From the NCBI GenBank assembly GCA_023396365.1, contig JAEWWL010000072.1, forward strand, positions 1 through 16,535: a stretch of DNA of 16,535 nucleotides, given 5' to 3'. The translations under genes were made by a program, and so were the position numbers. The notes below the pieces were generated by a model. That model searched no databases and was not told where the DNA came from. It saw only the letters and a list, made by a program, of their open reading frames with translations. This DNA is from Methanobacteriota archaeon (GTDB lineage: Archaea > Halobacteriota > Methanomicrobia > Methanomicrobiales > Methanomicrobiaceae). Below, piece by piece: positions 6,759 to 13,776 of this stretch (position 1 is the first letter of the stretch; each line of letters opens with the position of its first letter).

Positions 6759-6768
6759 TTTTTATATT
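6759..6768 (+). promoter_or_regulatory. TATA-like box for the glutaredoxin/FTR cluster
   Basis: TTTTTATATT, centred about 27 bases before the ATG at 6791. No ribosome site precedes that ATG, so the mRNA is probably leaderless. Confidence 0.55.
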
Positions 6769-6790
6769 CTTAGCTGTTATACTTCATTCT

Positions 6791-7081
6791 ATGGCAGAAT
6801 GGACACACTTTCAGGGAGAAATAAACAAAAATGTCAGACTCTATGCACTAAGCACATGCGGACACTGCAAAATAACAAGAGAATTTTTGGAGGATAATAA
6901 AATCACCTATGATTATCTCTACATTGATCTTTTAAGCCAGGATGAACTTGAAGCTGAATATTCAAAAATGAAAGAGTTCAACCCTGAGGGCTCTTTTCCA
7001 ACACTTGTGGCTGGCGGAAAAGATGTTGTGATTGGCTCAAGATTTGATGAAATAAAAAAGGTGCTTGGTTTAAATGACTGA
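6791..7081 (+). CDS. Glutaredoxin-like thiol-disulfide protein (CGHC)
   Basis: A 96-residue single-domain thioredoxin-fold protein. The active site C23-G-H-C26 (STCGHCKITREFL) is followed by the usual helix. A cis-proline loop (SFPTL, 68-72) and the GSRFDEI helix start complete the glutaredoxin pattern. The CGHC dipeptide is that of protein disulfide isomerases rather than the CPYC of classic glutaredoxins, which affects redox potential. Expected role: a small cytosolic disulfide carrier. The next gene's ATG lies inside the end of this gene (8-base overlap, 7074-7081). Since that gene encodes an FTR-type disulfide reductase, this protein is the obvious candidate substrate, so that electrons run from ferredoxin to the reductase to this protein. 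The pairing is inferred from gene order. Confidence 0.87.
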   Translation: MAEWTHFQGEINKNVRLYALSTCGHCKITREFLEDNKITYDYLYIDLLSQDELEAEYSKMKEFNPEGSFPTLVAGGKDVVIGSRFDEIKKVLGLND

Positions 7082-7601
7082 ATCTGATGAAAAAAAAGTT
7101 GAACAAAGGCTAAAAGAGATAAAAGCGGATGCATCAAAGGGCGGATATCACATAAACCCTGACGAGACTTTTGTAAAGGGGCTTGTATCCGGACTTTTGA
7201 CAAACAGGAACAGGTACGGATTTGAGTCCTGCCCGTGCAGGCTTACCCTTGGAAAAAAAGAGGACAATCTTGATATCATCTGCCCCTGCGACTACAGGGA
7301 TGCTGATTTATCAGAGTTTTGCTGCTGCTACTGTGCACTGTATGTCTCATCAGAAATTGCTTCAGGAAAGTCAAAAGCCGTTGCGATACCTGACAGAAGA
7401 CTTAGTGAAAAAGAAAAGAAAAAAAATGCAGATAATATTAAGGATGCAAAGCCGGATGATTTGAAAGGATGCAGGGTCTTAAATCTTAAATATCCGGTTT
7501 TTCGCTGCAGGGTCTGCGGATATCTGTGTTCAAGGGAAAATCCGCCTGAAAAGTGCCCGATATGCGGGGTTGATGCAGACAGATTTGAAAAATACTTCTA
7601 A
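7074..7601 (+). CDS. Ferredoxin:disulfide (thioredoxin) reductase catalytic domain fused to rubredoxin
   Basis: A 175-residue two-domain protein. Residues 1-105 match the FTR catalytic subunit: C53-P-C55, C70-P-C72 and C85-Y-C87 supply the [4Fe-4S] cluster and the redox-active disulfide. The plant enzyme has C-H-C at the last motif; here the histidine is Tyr86, and two extra cysteines (C83, C84) precede it, giving CCCYC. Residues 140-175 are a rubredoxin-like domain with C145-x2-C148 and C161-x2-C164. This fused design is known from methanogen ferredoxin:disulfide reductase (studied in Methanosarcina acetivorans), which passes single electrons from ferredoxin to reduce disulfides. Translation is probably coupled to the overlapping glutaredoxin-like gene. 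A lysine-rich linker (110-130) joins the domains. Cytosolic. Confidence 0.9.
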   Translation: MTESDEKKVEQRLKEIKADASKGGYHINPDETFVKGLVSGLLTNRNRYGFESCPCRLTLGKKEDNLDIICPCDYRDADLSEFCCCYCALYVSSEIASGKSKAVAIPDRRLSEKEKKKNADNIKDAKPDDLKGCRVLNLKYPVFRCRVCGYLCSRENPPEKCPICGVDADRFEKYF

Positions 7602-7625
7602 ATATTTCCAAAACCAAAAAATTTT

Positions 7626-8246
7626 GTGAATTCTAATACTGCAGCAGTTGACATAGTTCTTCTTCCGCCTCAGAATATAAAAGAGATGTGCATAAAAATC
7701 AACAAAATGCTTATTGAGTCATCTCAAAACGACCAGGTTGTGTTTGAAAAAAATGCATGCATCCCCCATATCTCACTTGCAATGGGTGCGATTGAATTAT
7801 CATCACTTGATTCTTTATCTGAAAAGCTTTCAGGTATCGCCAATAAATATCTCCCGTATGAGGCCCGCTATAAAGGTCTGGCAGGTGTAAAAGTATCAAA
7901 AACAGAGGTGGTCTCAGGAATTGATTTCATAAAAAACAGTGAAATAACAGACCTTTCAGAAGATGTAATATCAGCTTTTTCAGAGTTTAATATAGAAAAA
8001 ATAACTCCGGATATGATTTTTCCGGACGTTGAGGAAATTACAGAATTTACATTGAATTATTCATCGTCATACATAAAAGAATCAGCAGGAGATAATTTCT
8101 CACCGCATATTACGCTTGGATACGGAGATGTTTTTGATTTAAAATATATTCCTGAGATACCGCAGAAATCAGTCTTTCAAAAGATAGCAGTATGCCATCT
8201 TGGAAACCACTGCACATGCAGGAAAATTTTATGGGAGTCTTCATAG
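7626..8246 (+). CDS. 2H phosphoesterase / 2'-5' RNA ligase family protein
   Basis: A 206-residue protein with the two tell-tale motifs of the 2H phosphoesterase superfamily: H48-I-S50 (IPHISLAMG) and H161-I-T163 (SPHITLGYG), about 110 residues apart, each on a core strand. Family members act on 2',3'-cyclic or 2'-5' phosphodiester bonds in RNA or nucleotides; the substrate here is unknown. The protein ends in a cysteine/histidine-rich stretch, VCHLGNHCTCRKILW. The start is GTG, 24 bases after the FTR stop, with only a weak ribosome site. The same strand and short spacing suggest it is transcribed with the glutaredoxin and FTR genes, though a functional link between RNA-end chemistry and redox is not obvious. 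Confidence 0.82.
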   Translation: MNSNTAAVDIVLLPPQNIKEMCIKINKMLIESSQNDQVVFEKNACIPHISLAMGAIELSSLDSLSEKLSGIANKYLPYEARYKGLAGVKVSKTEVVSGIDFIKNSEITDLSEDVISAFSEFNIEKITPDMIFPDVEEITEFTLNYSSSYIKESAGDNFSPHITLGYGDVFDLKYIPEIPQKSVFQKIAVCHLGNHCTCRKILWESS

Positions 8247-8302
8247 TGGTTAATTGCACATATTATAACAAATTAATTTTTTTCGACAACAAATGAATTT
8301 TC

Positions 8303-8360
8303 CTTGCCCGTGATAATGCGCAAGTTTTATTTCTCTAAATCAGAATTTATTTTGCAGGAG
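8303..8360 (+). promoter_or_regulatory. Purine permease promoter: imperfect palindrome, TATA-like box and ribosome site
   Basis: A 22-bp imperfect palindrome with CTTGC (8303-8307) and GCAAG (8320-8324) arms adjoins a TATA-like GTTTTATTT (about 8324-8332). GCAGGAG at 8354-8360 lies 8 bases before the TTG start at 8369 and fixes that start. A regulator binding the palindrome would sit directly against the TATA box. Confidence 0.4.
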
Positions 8361-8368
8361 TATTTAAT

Positions 8369-9676
8369 TTGGTATTTCTTGAAAGGTTTTTTAAGTTAAA
8401 AGAGAATAAAACAACCGTTAAAACAGAACTTTATGCAGGTCTGGTGACTTTTATGACAATGGCATATATCATTGTTGTAAATCCTGCCATACTTGTTGCA
8501 GCCGGAATTCCGTTCGGCCCTTCTATGGTTGCAACAATTGCTACAGCAATTTTTGGAACTTTAATTATGGGTTTTTACGCAAACAGGCCGTTTGCAATTG
8601 CACCTTACATGGGAGAAAACGCCTTTATTGCATACACTGTCTGCGGGGTGATGGGTTATTCCTGGCAGACAGCGTTTGGTGCGGTTTTTTTAAGCGGTAT
8701 TTTGCTTGTTGCCGTAACTGTTATTGGCGGAAGAAAACTGATGTGCGAGGCGATCCCAGAAAACCTTAAATACAGTTTTGCCGTTGGAATTGGTCTTTTC
8801 ATGGCATTTGTCGGGCTTGTAAACTCAAAGATTGTTACAATCGGAACAGAGACAGCCCCTGTGCATGTGGGTTCATTAAACAGCCCGGAAGTAATGCTTG
8901 CAGTTTTTGGATTTATCCTGATTGCAGTACTGGTTATCAGAAAAATAAAAGGGGCAATACTTATTGGAATTATTGCAACATCCGCAGCCGGATTTTTACT
9001 GGGAATTGTTCAGGCACCTTCTGCAATAGTGTCCATGCCCCCCGACATCGGCCCGGTATTGTTGCAGCTTGATATTTTCGGTGCAGTATCATGGGGATTT
9101 TTTGCAGTAATACTTACGATATTTACAATGTCTTTTCTGGATACAATGGCAGGTCTTATCGGGGTTTCTGCAACTGCCGGATTTTTGGATGAGCAGGGAA
9201 ACCTTCCTGAGATTGAAAAGCCGTTTTTGGCAGACGCCATTGCAAATATTCTTGCGCCTGTTTTTGGAACAACAACAAGCGGAGCGTTTCTTGAGTCTGC
9301 AACAGGAGTGTCAGCCGGGGGAAGAACAGGTCTTTGCGCCGTTTCTGTTGCAGCCCTTTTTGCCCTGGGCCTGTTTTTTTATCCGCTCCTTTCTGTAATT
9401 CCCCCGGCTGCGACAGGGGCGGCGATGATTATGGTCGGACTCTTTATGATGCAGCCGATAAAAAAGATGAACTTTAGTGAATACTCTGAGTTAATCCCGG
9501 CACTCGCAGTCATAATTCTGATGAGCTTTACATACAATATCGGTGTCGGGCTTTGCAGCGGGTTTGTCTTATATCCGATATTTAAGGTAATAAGCGGCAG
9601 AAGAGAAGAGATAAGCAGATACACATGGATTTTGTTTATCCTGTGCCTGATGTTTTTTGTATTCTACCCGTATTAA
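8369..9676 (+). CDS. NCS2/AzgA-type purine (adenine/guanine/hypoxanthine) permease
   Basis: A 435-residue integral membrane protein with about 12-14 hydrophobic segments, typical of NCS2 nucleobase transporters of the AzgA/PbuG branch, which import purine bases with protons. Diagnostic motifs: APYMGENAFIAY (78-89; the more usual form is APGMGLNA), FLDTMAGLIG (256-265, with the transmembrane acidic residue D258), and the GTTTSGAFLESATG to SAGGRTG region (300-321, with E309) that lines the substrate site. The start is TTG with a clear GCAGGAG ribosome site. It stands alone as a transcription unit between the redox cluster and a convergent membrane protein gene. The exact base transported cannot be told from sequence alone. 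The GEN for GLN change in the first motif probably marks a subclade. Confidence 0.9.
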   Translation: MVFLERFFKLKENKTTVKTELYAGLVTFMTMAYIIVVNPAILVAAGIPFGPSMVATIATAIFGTLIMGFYANRPFAIAPYMGENAFIAYTVCGVMGYSWQTAFGAVFLSGILLVAVTVIGGRKLMCEAIPENLKYSFAVGIGLFMAFVGLVNSKIVTIGTETAPVHVGSLNSPEVMLAVFGFILIAVLVIRKIKGAILIGIIATSAAGFLLGIVQAPSAIVSMPPDIGPVLLQLDIFGAVSWGFFAVILTIFTMSFLDTMAGLIGVSATAGFLDEQGNLPEIEKPFLADAIANILAPVFGTTTSGAFLESATGVSAGGRTGLCAVSVAALFALGLFFYPLLSVIPPAATGAAMIMVGLFMMQPIKKMNFSEYSELIPALAVIILMSFTYNIGVGLCSGFVLYPIFKVISGRREEISRYTWILFILCLMFFVFYPY

Positions 9677-9706
9677 AAATTAAAAATTCCCAAAAATATT
9701 AATTTT

Positions 9707-9717
9707 AAAAAAAAAAA
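9707..9717 (-). terminator. T-run terminator after the membrane protein gene
   Basis: Eleven consecutive A on the plus strand, so eleven T on the minus strand, 16 bases past the stop of the gene at 9733. This is the usual archaeal termination signal. Confidence 0.5.
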
Positions 9718-9732
9718 TTTCCCAAATTTTAT

Positions 9733-10575
9733 CTATCCTTTGCCGCTCATAAAAAGGCTCAGCGAAAGCCCTGATATTAAAGCTACCAGTGCATCGGTTG
9801 CAAAATACTCTTTTGAGAATAATACGTCAAGAGAAATTCCTCCCCAGAAAAACCCAAGTATTATAGAAAGGGAATATCCCATTACAAAAGCCACAATCAG
9901 ATGACCTATCCCGGTTTTGTAGTTGTTGTATGTCAGTTTTATGAATATCAGTGCGGCAAACATGAATATCATAAAAAATGCAAGTCCGGTATCCTCATTT
10001 ACAGCAGCTATTGTGTTTGAGGAAAATATTCCAAACTCCGCGACGATTAAGTAAATTATTACCATTCCGATTGAATTGTCTTTTGTGAAGTTTGTTATCT
10101 GCTGCGGAATGTAAGGGTTTTGAACAGGAGGCTGCGGCGTGGGCTGTGCATCAGGAGGCAGGTTTTGAAAGTGCGCCGGATATGCATTCTGTTCCGGTAT
10201 AAAAGCTGCCTTTCTTAATCTTTGTTTTTCAATGGCTCTTCTCTTCAGTGCCGCCCTCATCTTGTAAAGTGCGACTGCAAGTGCAAAAAGACCGCATAAA
10301 AGTCCTGTTAATCCGAATAATATTATATCCGGAGTAAATCCGTATGTTATCACCTTGTAGACAAAATCCATCAGGAAGATGTAAACCGCCATTGCGATGA
10401 TGAAGAACAAAACAAGCTTTTTTAAGATATTTTTCATCAGTTTTGCGGATTTAACAAGTATGTATACCAGTGAGTAGAGAATTATCAAAGAGACCATTAT
10501 TGCAAACATATCTCCTGACAACGCCTTTTGCGGAAGCTGCAGAAGATAACCAGTCATCTGCCCTGCCAAATCCAT
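9733..10575 (-). CDS. Hypothetical membrane protein, seven predicted helices
   Basis: A 280-residue protein I do not recognise. Hydrophobic segments fall at about 23-42, 52-70, 82-104, 168-188, 197-214, 223-245 and 259-277. The 3+4 arrangement is split by a strongly basic stretch (104-122) and a proline/glutamine-rich tract (about 126-160, with PTPQPPVQNPYIPQQ). By the positive-inside rule the linker is cytoplasmic. There are no conserved charged or cysteine motifs in the helices that point to transport, redox or protease function. The start is ATG with GGTGAAGGA just upstream. It is convergent with the purine permease. A small palindrome lies about 90 bases upstream of its start. Confidence 0.75.
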   Translation of the reverse strand: MDLAGQMTGYLLQLPQKALSGDMFAIMVSLIILYSLVYILVKSAKLMKNILKKLVLFFIIAMAVYIFLMDFVYKVITYGFTPDIILFGLTGLLCGLFALAVALYKMRAALKRRAIEKQRLRKAAFIPEQNAYPAHFQNLPPDAQPTPQPPVQNPYIPQQITNFTKDNSIGMVIIYLIVAEFGIFSSNTIAAVNEDTGLAFFMIFMFAALIFIKLTYNNYKTGIGHLIVAFVMGYSLSIILGFFWGGISLDVLFSKEYFATDALVALISGLSLSLFMSGKG

Positions 10576-10826
10576 TCCTTCACCGGTAATTATTTAGCCC
10601 TCCCTTTTTTTCTCCGGCAGTCTTTGCAGATGAAACATTTGCGTATCAGATCTCCCTAACATATAAAAGAATAATTTATTCTTATATATTTATTTTGTAT
10701 ATGCATATTCAGATTAAAATTAATGGTCTTTGACATTCTCTTTTTTTTGGGAAAATTGTCTTTAAAAAAAACCTTTGATTTTTACATTCATACCAGCTGA
10801 TTTTAAAAATCCGAATTAAAAAATTA
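10576..10826. other. Intergenic stretch with small palindrome
   Basis: Between two minus-strand genes. AAGAATAA-T-TTATTCTT (10667-10683) is a perfect inverted repeat next to a minus-strand TATA-like TTTATATG, so it may be an operator for the membrane protein gene. T-runs on the plus strand (10741-10748) and A-runs near 10766-10772 are seen, but no gene. Confidence 0.4.
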
Positions 10827-11519
10827 TTATATGGATTCTTCATCGAGTTCATCAAACATCACCGGCTTAATAGAGATAATTTTTTTGGATGCCCCTTCTA
10901 TCCTCTCCGGTTTTAAATTTTTATCCACATAAGTTTTGGATTTGTAGCGTGCAAAACTGACATCCTTTATTTCAGGGCTGAAAATCCAGGGGTCATCAAT
11001 TTTTACCGCCTCAAACAAAGGTGTCAGCCCTTTTCGCCCTATTATATCCAGACCTGCCAGATTTTTTGTGTTAAATCCGTCTATTGATTCAGCCTTTCCT
11101 ATTTCAAATTCATTTAATGAAATCCCGGCTTTTAATTTAATCTCTGCTTTTGCCCCTTTGTTTTTTGAAAGAATTATAGTTCCGCTTTTTGCAGAAAATA
11201 ATCCGGTTATTATGCTGTAATTTCTGTCCCATCTTTTGTTTTTGTACAATTCGAGAATTTTTTGTTCAACCATCATCTGATTTGGAATTGAATGTTTTTT
11301 AACATCAGACAAATTTAGATAAAAAGAGTTGTCTGCTGTAAAATCAAGAATAAAGCCTGCTTCGACATCAGCAAAACCGCTTCCCTGCGGTGCAGGAGTT
11401 AATGAATTCTTAAAATTGCACGAAACTCCCTTTTCAGTTATGTACCTGATATCAGATGGTGTTTTTTCAATCTGCTCTTTAAAATCTATAAAAAAAGGTT
11501 CATATCTTAAATTTGACAC
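10827..11519 (-). CDS. Hypothetical protein, 5' end probably extends further
   Basis: From the first ordinary start (GTG at 11519) the protein is 230 residues; I do not recognise its family. It looks soluble, beta-rich and acidic at the C-terminus (FDELDEESI), with no membrane segment or cysteine motif. A positively charged KNKRWDRNYSIITG stretch lies near 92-105. The GTG has no ribosome site, and the frame stays open upstream to a TAG at 11724-11726. The upstream codons (about 11520-11640) read like real protein (EDYLKKIYAEYKLLGAW, then DIHLNLGDIGRFDGKKFIP) and lead without a break into VSNLRYEPFF. The true start is therefore probably 35-45 codons earlier, at a non-standard start codon, or has been lost to mutation or a sequencing slip in the seven-G run at 11654-11660. 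It could be an active gene or a fresh 5'-truncated pseudogene. Confidence 0.6.
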   Translation of the reverse strand: MSNLRYEPFFIDFKEQIEKTPSDIRYITEKGVSCNFKNSLTPAPQGSGFADVEAGFILDFTADNSFYLNLSDVKKHSIPNQMMVEQKILELYKNKRWDRNYSIITGLFSAKSGTIILSKNKGAKAEIKLKAGISLNEFEIGKAESIDGFNTKNLAGLDIIGRKGLTPLFEAVKIDDPWIFSPEIKDVSFARYKSKTYVDKNLKPERIEGASKKIISIKPVMFDELDEESI

Positions 11520-11689
11520 AGGAATAAATTTTTTCCCGTCGAATCGTCCTATATCTCCTAAATTCAGATGAATGTCCGGAGTCCATGCCCCCAGTAATTT
11601 GTATTCGGCATAAATTTTTTTTAGATAATCTTCAGTAAGCCCCGTGTTTTTCGCCCCCCCGATTAATCTCTTAGTAGAATTATTCCAAG

Positions 11690-11704
11690 ATATATTTTTG
11701 GGGT
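11690..11704 (-). promoter_or_regulatory. TATA-like box upstream of the extended hypothetical gene
   Basis: AAAAATATATCTTGG on the minus strand predicts a transcript start near 11670, well before the upstream protein-like codons. This supports a coding start near 11640-11665 rather than at 11519. Confidence 0.4.
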
Positions 11705-11769
11705 GATTTGGGTTGGTTTTGGGCTAACTTTTTTTAAAAAAAAATATCAGCAGCAGATTAACGCCTGCC

Positions 11770-11777
11770 AAAAAAAA
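11770..11777 (-). terminator. T-run terminator after tRNA-Arg
   Basis: Eight T on the minus strand starting about 10 bases after the tRNA 3' end. Confidence 0.5.
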
Positions 11778-11786
11778 TTCATTTTA

Positions 11787-11858
11787 CGTCCTGACCGGGA
11801 TTCGAACCCGGGTCGAAAGCTCCGGAGGCTCTCAGGATATCCACTACCCTATCAGGAC
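11787..11858 (-). tRNA. tRNA-Arg, anticodon CCG
   Basis: On the minus strand the acceptor arms GTCCTGA and TCAGGAC pair fully. A D-arm is visible with GTGG in its loop. The anticodon stem AGAGC/GCTTT (one G-U) encloses loop CTCCGGA, with anticodon CCG at 11823-11825. The T-arm CCGGG-TTCGAAT-CCCGG is perfect. The discriminator base is G and CCA is not encoded. No intron is seen. It is followed by a T-run. Upstream there are two TATTTAAAAG elements (plus-strand 11968-11977 and 11983-11992), either of which could be its TATA box. Confidence 0.95.
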
Positions 11859-11895
11859 ACAGTTTTTTTTCAAGATAATTTTTTTAATTTTTTAT

Positions 11896-11958
11896 GACAA
11901 CTGTTTTTTTTAATTTTTTTAAATTTTTAATTTTTTTCTTTTTGTTATTACAGTTGTC
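11896..11958. repeat. Inverted repeat flanking an A/T block upstream of tRNA-Arg
   Basis: GACAACTGT (11896-11904) and ACAGTTGTC (11950-11958) are perfect 9-bp arms around a 45-base T/A-only block, in the gap between hypD and the tRNA. Function unknown; it could be an operator pair or a chance palindrome. Confidence 0.4.
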
Positions 11959-12035
11959 GCCGGCAAATATTTAAAAGGTATTTATTTAAAAGATCTTTGG
12001 ATATCTTTCGTTTAAGGCATAATGCAGATAAATTT

Positions 12036-13064
12036 TTAGTATTTTTTCTGGTTGTAAACAGCCCATATTTTGCATGCACCCTCATGGCTTACCATGCAAG
12101 GCCCGACCGGATTTTGCGGTGTGCAGGCTTTGCCGAAGAGTTTGCAGTCAGTCGGATCTGCAATGCCCCTTAAAACCTTATCGCAGATGCATGCAGAGTT
12201 CTTCTCGATGTGCTTAATAGCGACTCCAAATTTTTTTAATGCATCGTATTTTTCAAACCGGCTCTTAAGCTTTAAGCCGGACTGTGGAATAACCGGAAAT
12301 CCCCTCCACTCCACATCGCATGCCTCAAAGACCTGGTAGAGCATATCCATCGCTTTTTTGTTTCCTTCTTTTGCAACCGCACGCGGATATGCGTTTTCAA
12401 CCTCTGCCCTGCCTTCCTTAACCTGCTTAACAAGCATGTAAAGCCCGAGAAGAATATCATCCGGCTCAAAACCGGCGACAACCTGGGGAACAGGAAATTC
12501 CTCATACATCTCATAGCCTGTAACAACACAGACATGCCCCGGAAGCAAAAACCCGTCAAGCGAGGCTTCTCCCTGCTCCAGCAGAAACTTCATCGCCGGC
12601 GGAACAAACCTGTGCGAGCATAAAATGCTGAAATTGTCAGGCGGATTTGCAAGAATAGTTGCAGCAACAGTAGGAGCGGTTGTCTCAAATCCGACAGAGA
12701 TGAAAACCACTTCTTTGTCAGTCTCCTTTGCAATCTCAACGGCTTTATGGACTCCCTGCACGACCCTCACATCGCCGCCGCATGAATCAAGAGTGCCTTT
12801 AGTTCCCGGAACTCTCATCAGATCGCCATAGGTTGCGATAATACAGCCCTTTGCAGCAAGCTCAAGCGCCGCATCAATCTCACCCTGGGGAGTGATGCAC
12901 ACCGGGCATCCGGGGCCCATTACAATCTTAAGCCCTTTTGGAAGAACACTTCTTAATCCTGATTTTGCAATTGCAGCCTCATGAGTGCCGCAGATATGCA
13001 TGAAAGTATATTCCTTATCAACAATCTCATCAAGTGCCTTTTTAATATCCTTTCCGCCTGACAT
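12036..13064 (-). CDS. hypD: [NiFe]-hydrogenase maturation protein HypD
   Basis: A 342-residue iron-sulfur scaffold on which, with HypC, the Fe(CN)2CO unit of [NiFe] hydrogenases is assembled; HypE delivers the cyanide. Family motifs are all present: C25 in FMHICGTHE, GPGCPVC (50-56, with C53 and C56), SVGFETTAP (123-131), and the C-terminal cysteine cluster C307, C314, C323 and C331 that includes the [4Fe-4S] ligands (CKLFGKACTPQNPVGPCMVSHEGAC region). The length is normal for the archaeal form. The start is ATG. No hypC, hypE or other hyp gene is adjacent, so hydrogenase maturation genes are scattered in this genome. A methanogen growing on hydrogen or formate would need it for Mvh, Frh and Ech/Eha-type enzymes. 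Confidence 0.96.
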   Translation of the reverse strand: MSGGKDIKKALDEIVDKEYTFMHICGTHEAAIAKSGLRSVLPKGLKIVMGPGCPVCITPQGEIDAALELAAKGCIIATYGDLMRVPGTKGTLDSCGGDVRVVQGVHKAVEIAKETDKEVVFISVGFETTAPTVAATILANPPDNFSILCSHRFVPPAMKFLLEQGEASLDGFLLPGHVCVVTGYEMYEEFPVPQVVAGFEPDDILLGLYMLVKQVKEGRAEVENAYPRAVAKEGNKKAMDMLYQVFEACDVEWRGFPVIPQSGLKLKSRFEKYDALKKFGVAIKHIEKNSACICDKVLRGIADPTDCKLFGKACTPQNPVGPCMVSHEGACKIWAVYNQKKY

Positions 13065-13150
13065 TAATACCGTAATATTTTATGCGGCTTCTTGGATTTA
13101 TCACTGCCCAAATAATCCCGGCCCTGTTTTGGAAAAGAAATAATAAAATC

Positions 13151-13187
13151 AAAAAAAATTAAAGGCAGATTAATTTTTCAAAAAAAA
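13151..13187 (-). terminator. Double T-run terminator after the PAS/KaiC-like pair
   Basis: Two runs of eight T on the minus strand (13180-13187 and 13151-13158), 18 to 54 bases past the stop of the KaiC-like gene. Confidence 0.5.
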
Positions 13188-13204
13188 TGAAAGGAAAACC
13201 GGAT

Positions 13205-13765
13205 TTAATTTTTTTTATTTGTTCTTATAACACAGTCCATAAATGTTGTAAACATAACCTCAAGTGCAGGATCTATTCCGCCGTCCACAGCAAGGAAAAA
13301 GCCCTTTACACCCATAATCCGGAATTTATTTGTCAGGTAATGAAGAAATTTTGACACTTTGTCAGAAGACAGGTATATGAGCATTGTAGTAACAGAGTCA
13401 AAAACAACAGCAGTTTTTTTGCCGTCATTCTCTATTAAAAATTCATTTATTGCAATACCGGCTCCTGTAAGATTTGAAGGGCTGCTTATAAAGTTATAAT
13501 TTTTTGAGCCATTCGTTTCCGGTTCTTTTCCAAGAGCATACCTTGTAATCATATCTACAAAGAATATTGACGAGACATCTATTTTTCTCTCCTCATAATT
13601 TCTGATAAGGTTGCTGTAAGGCTGATTAGAAGTTACAACAATGATATTGTATTCGAGTGCAGAGAGCTGACCGACTATATCAACACCTGTATTTTTAATG
13701 GCGGTTGCTTCAGAAAAGATCAAAAACAGATCTTTTTGTGCAATTTGGTCGGTTAAGTCTTCCAA
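13205..13765 (-). CDS. KaiC/RecA-fold protein lacking a Walker A motif
   Basis: A 186-residue protein that keeps the pattern of the KaiC/Rad55 core: a strand (LFLIF), IIVVTSN, SSIFFVDMI, then a Walker B-like strand ending in an aspartate (KTAVVFDSVTTMLIYL, D123), a helix KFLHYLTNKFRIMGVKG and strand FFLAVDGG. Where a P-loop GxxxxGKS should be, the sequence is SEATAIKNTGVDIV, so ATP binding is doubtful. Archaeal proteins of this kind often serve in signalling beside PAS sensors. For the start I chose TTG at 13765, because AGGTGA lies five bases upstream. The GTG at 13774 touches the TAG of the PAS gene directly and has no ribosome site. Translation is probably coupled to that gene. Confidence 0.75.
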   Translation of the reverse strand: MEDLTDQIAQKDLFLIFSEATAIKNTGVDIVGQLSALEYNIIVVTSNQPYSNLIRNYEERKIDVSSIFFVDMITRYALGKEPETNGSKNYNFISSPSNLTGAGIAINEFLIENDGKKTAVVFDSVTTMLIYLSSDKVSKFLHYLTNKFRIMGVKGFFLAVDGGIDPALEVMFTTFMDCVIRTNKKN

Positions 13766-13770
13766 ACAGT

Positions 13771-13776
13771 TCACCT
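13771..13776 (-). promoter_or_regulatory. Ribosome binding site overlapping the PAS gene stop
   Basis: AGGTGA on the minus strand spans the end of the PAS gene's TAG stop and sits five bases before a TTG codon, deciding the start of the KaiC-like gene at 13765. Confidence 0.5.

Noticed and set aside
7222..7464. Plus-strand frame inside the FTR gene
   Set aside because: Shadow frame; the FTR cysteine motifs prove the other frame.
9010..9240. Minus-strand frame inside the permease gene
   Set aside because: Antisense shadow of conserved transporter motifs.
11703..11897. Open frame on the plus strand reading RPDRDSNPGRKLRRLSG
   Set aside because: It is the well-known false protein produced by translating the complement of a tRNA gene (tRNA-Arg here).
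12272..12559. Alternative minus-strand frame inside hypD
   Set aside because: hypD is intact through this region with all family motifs.
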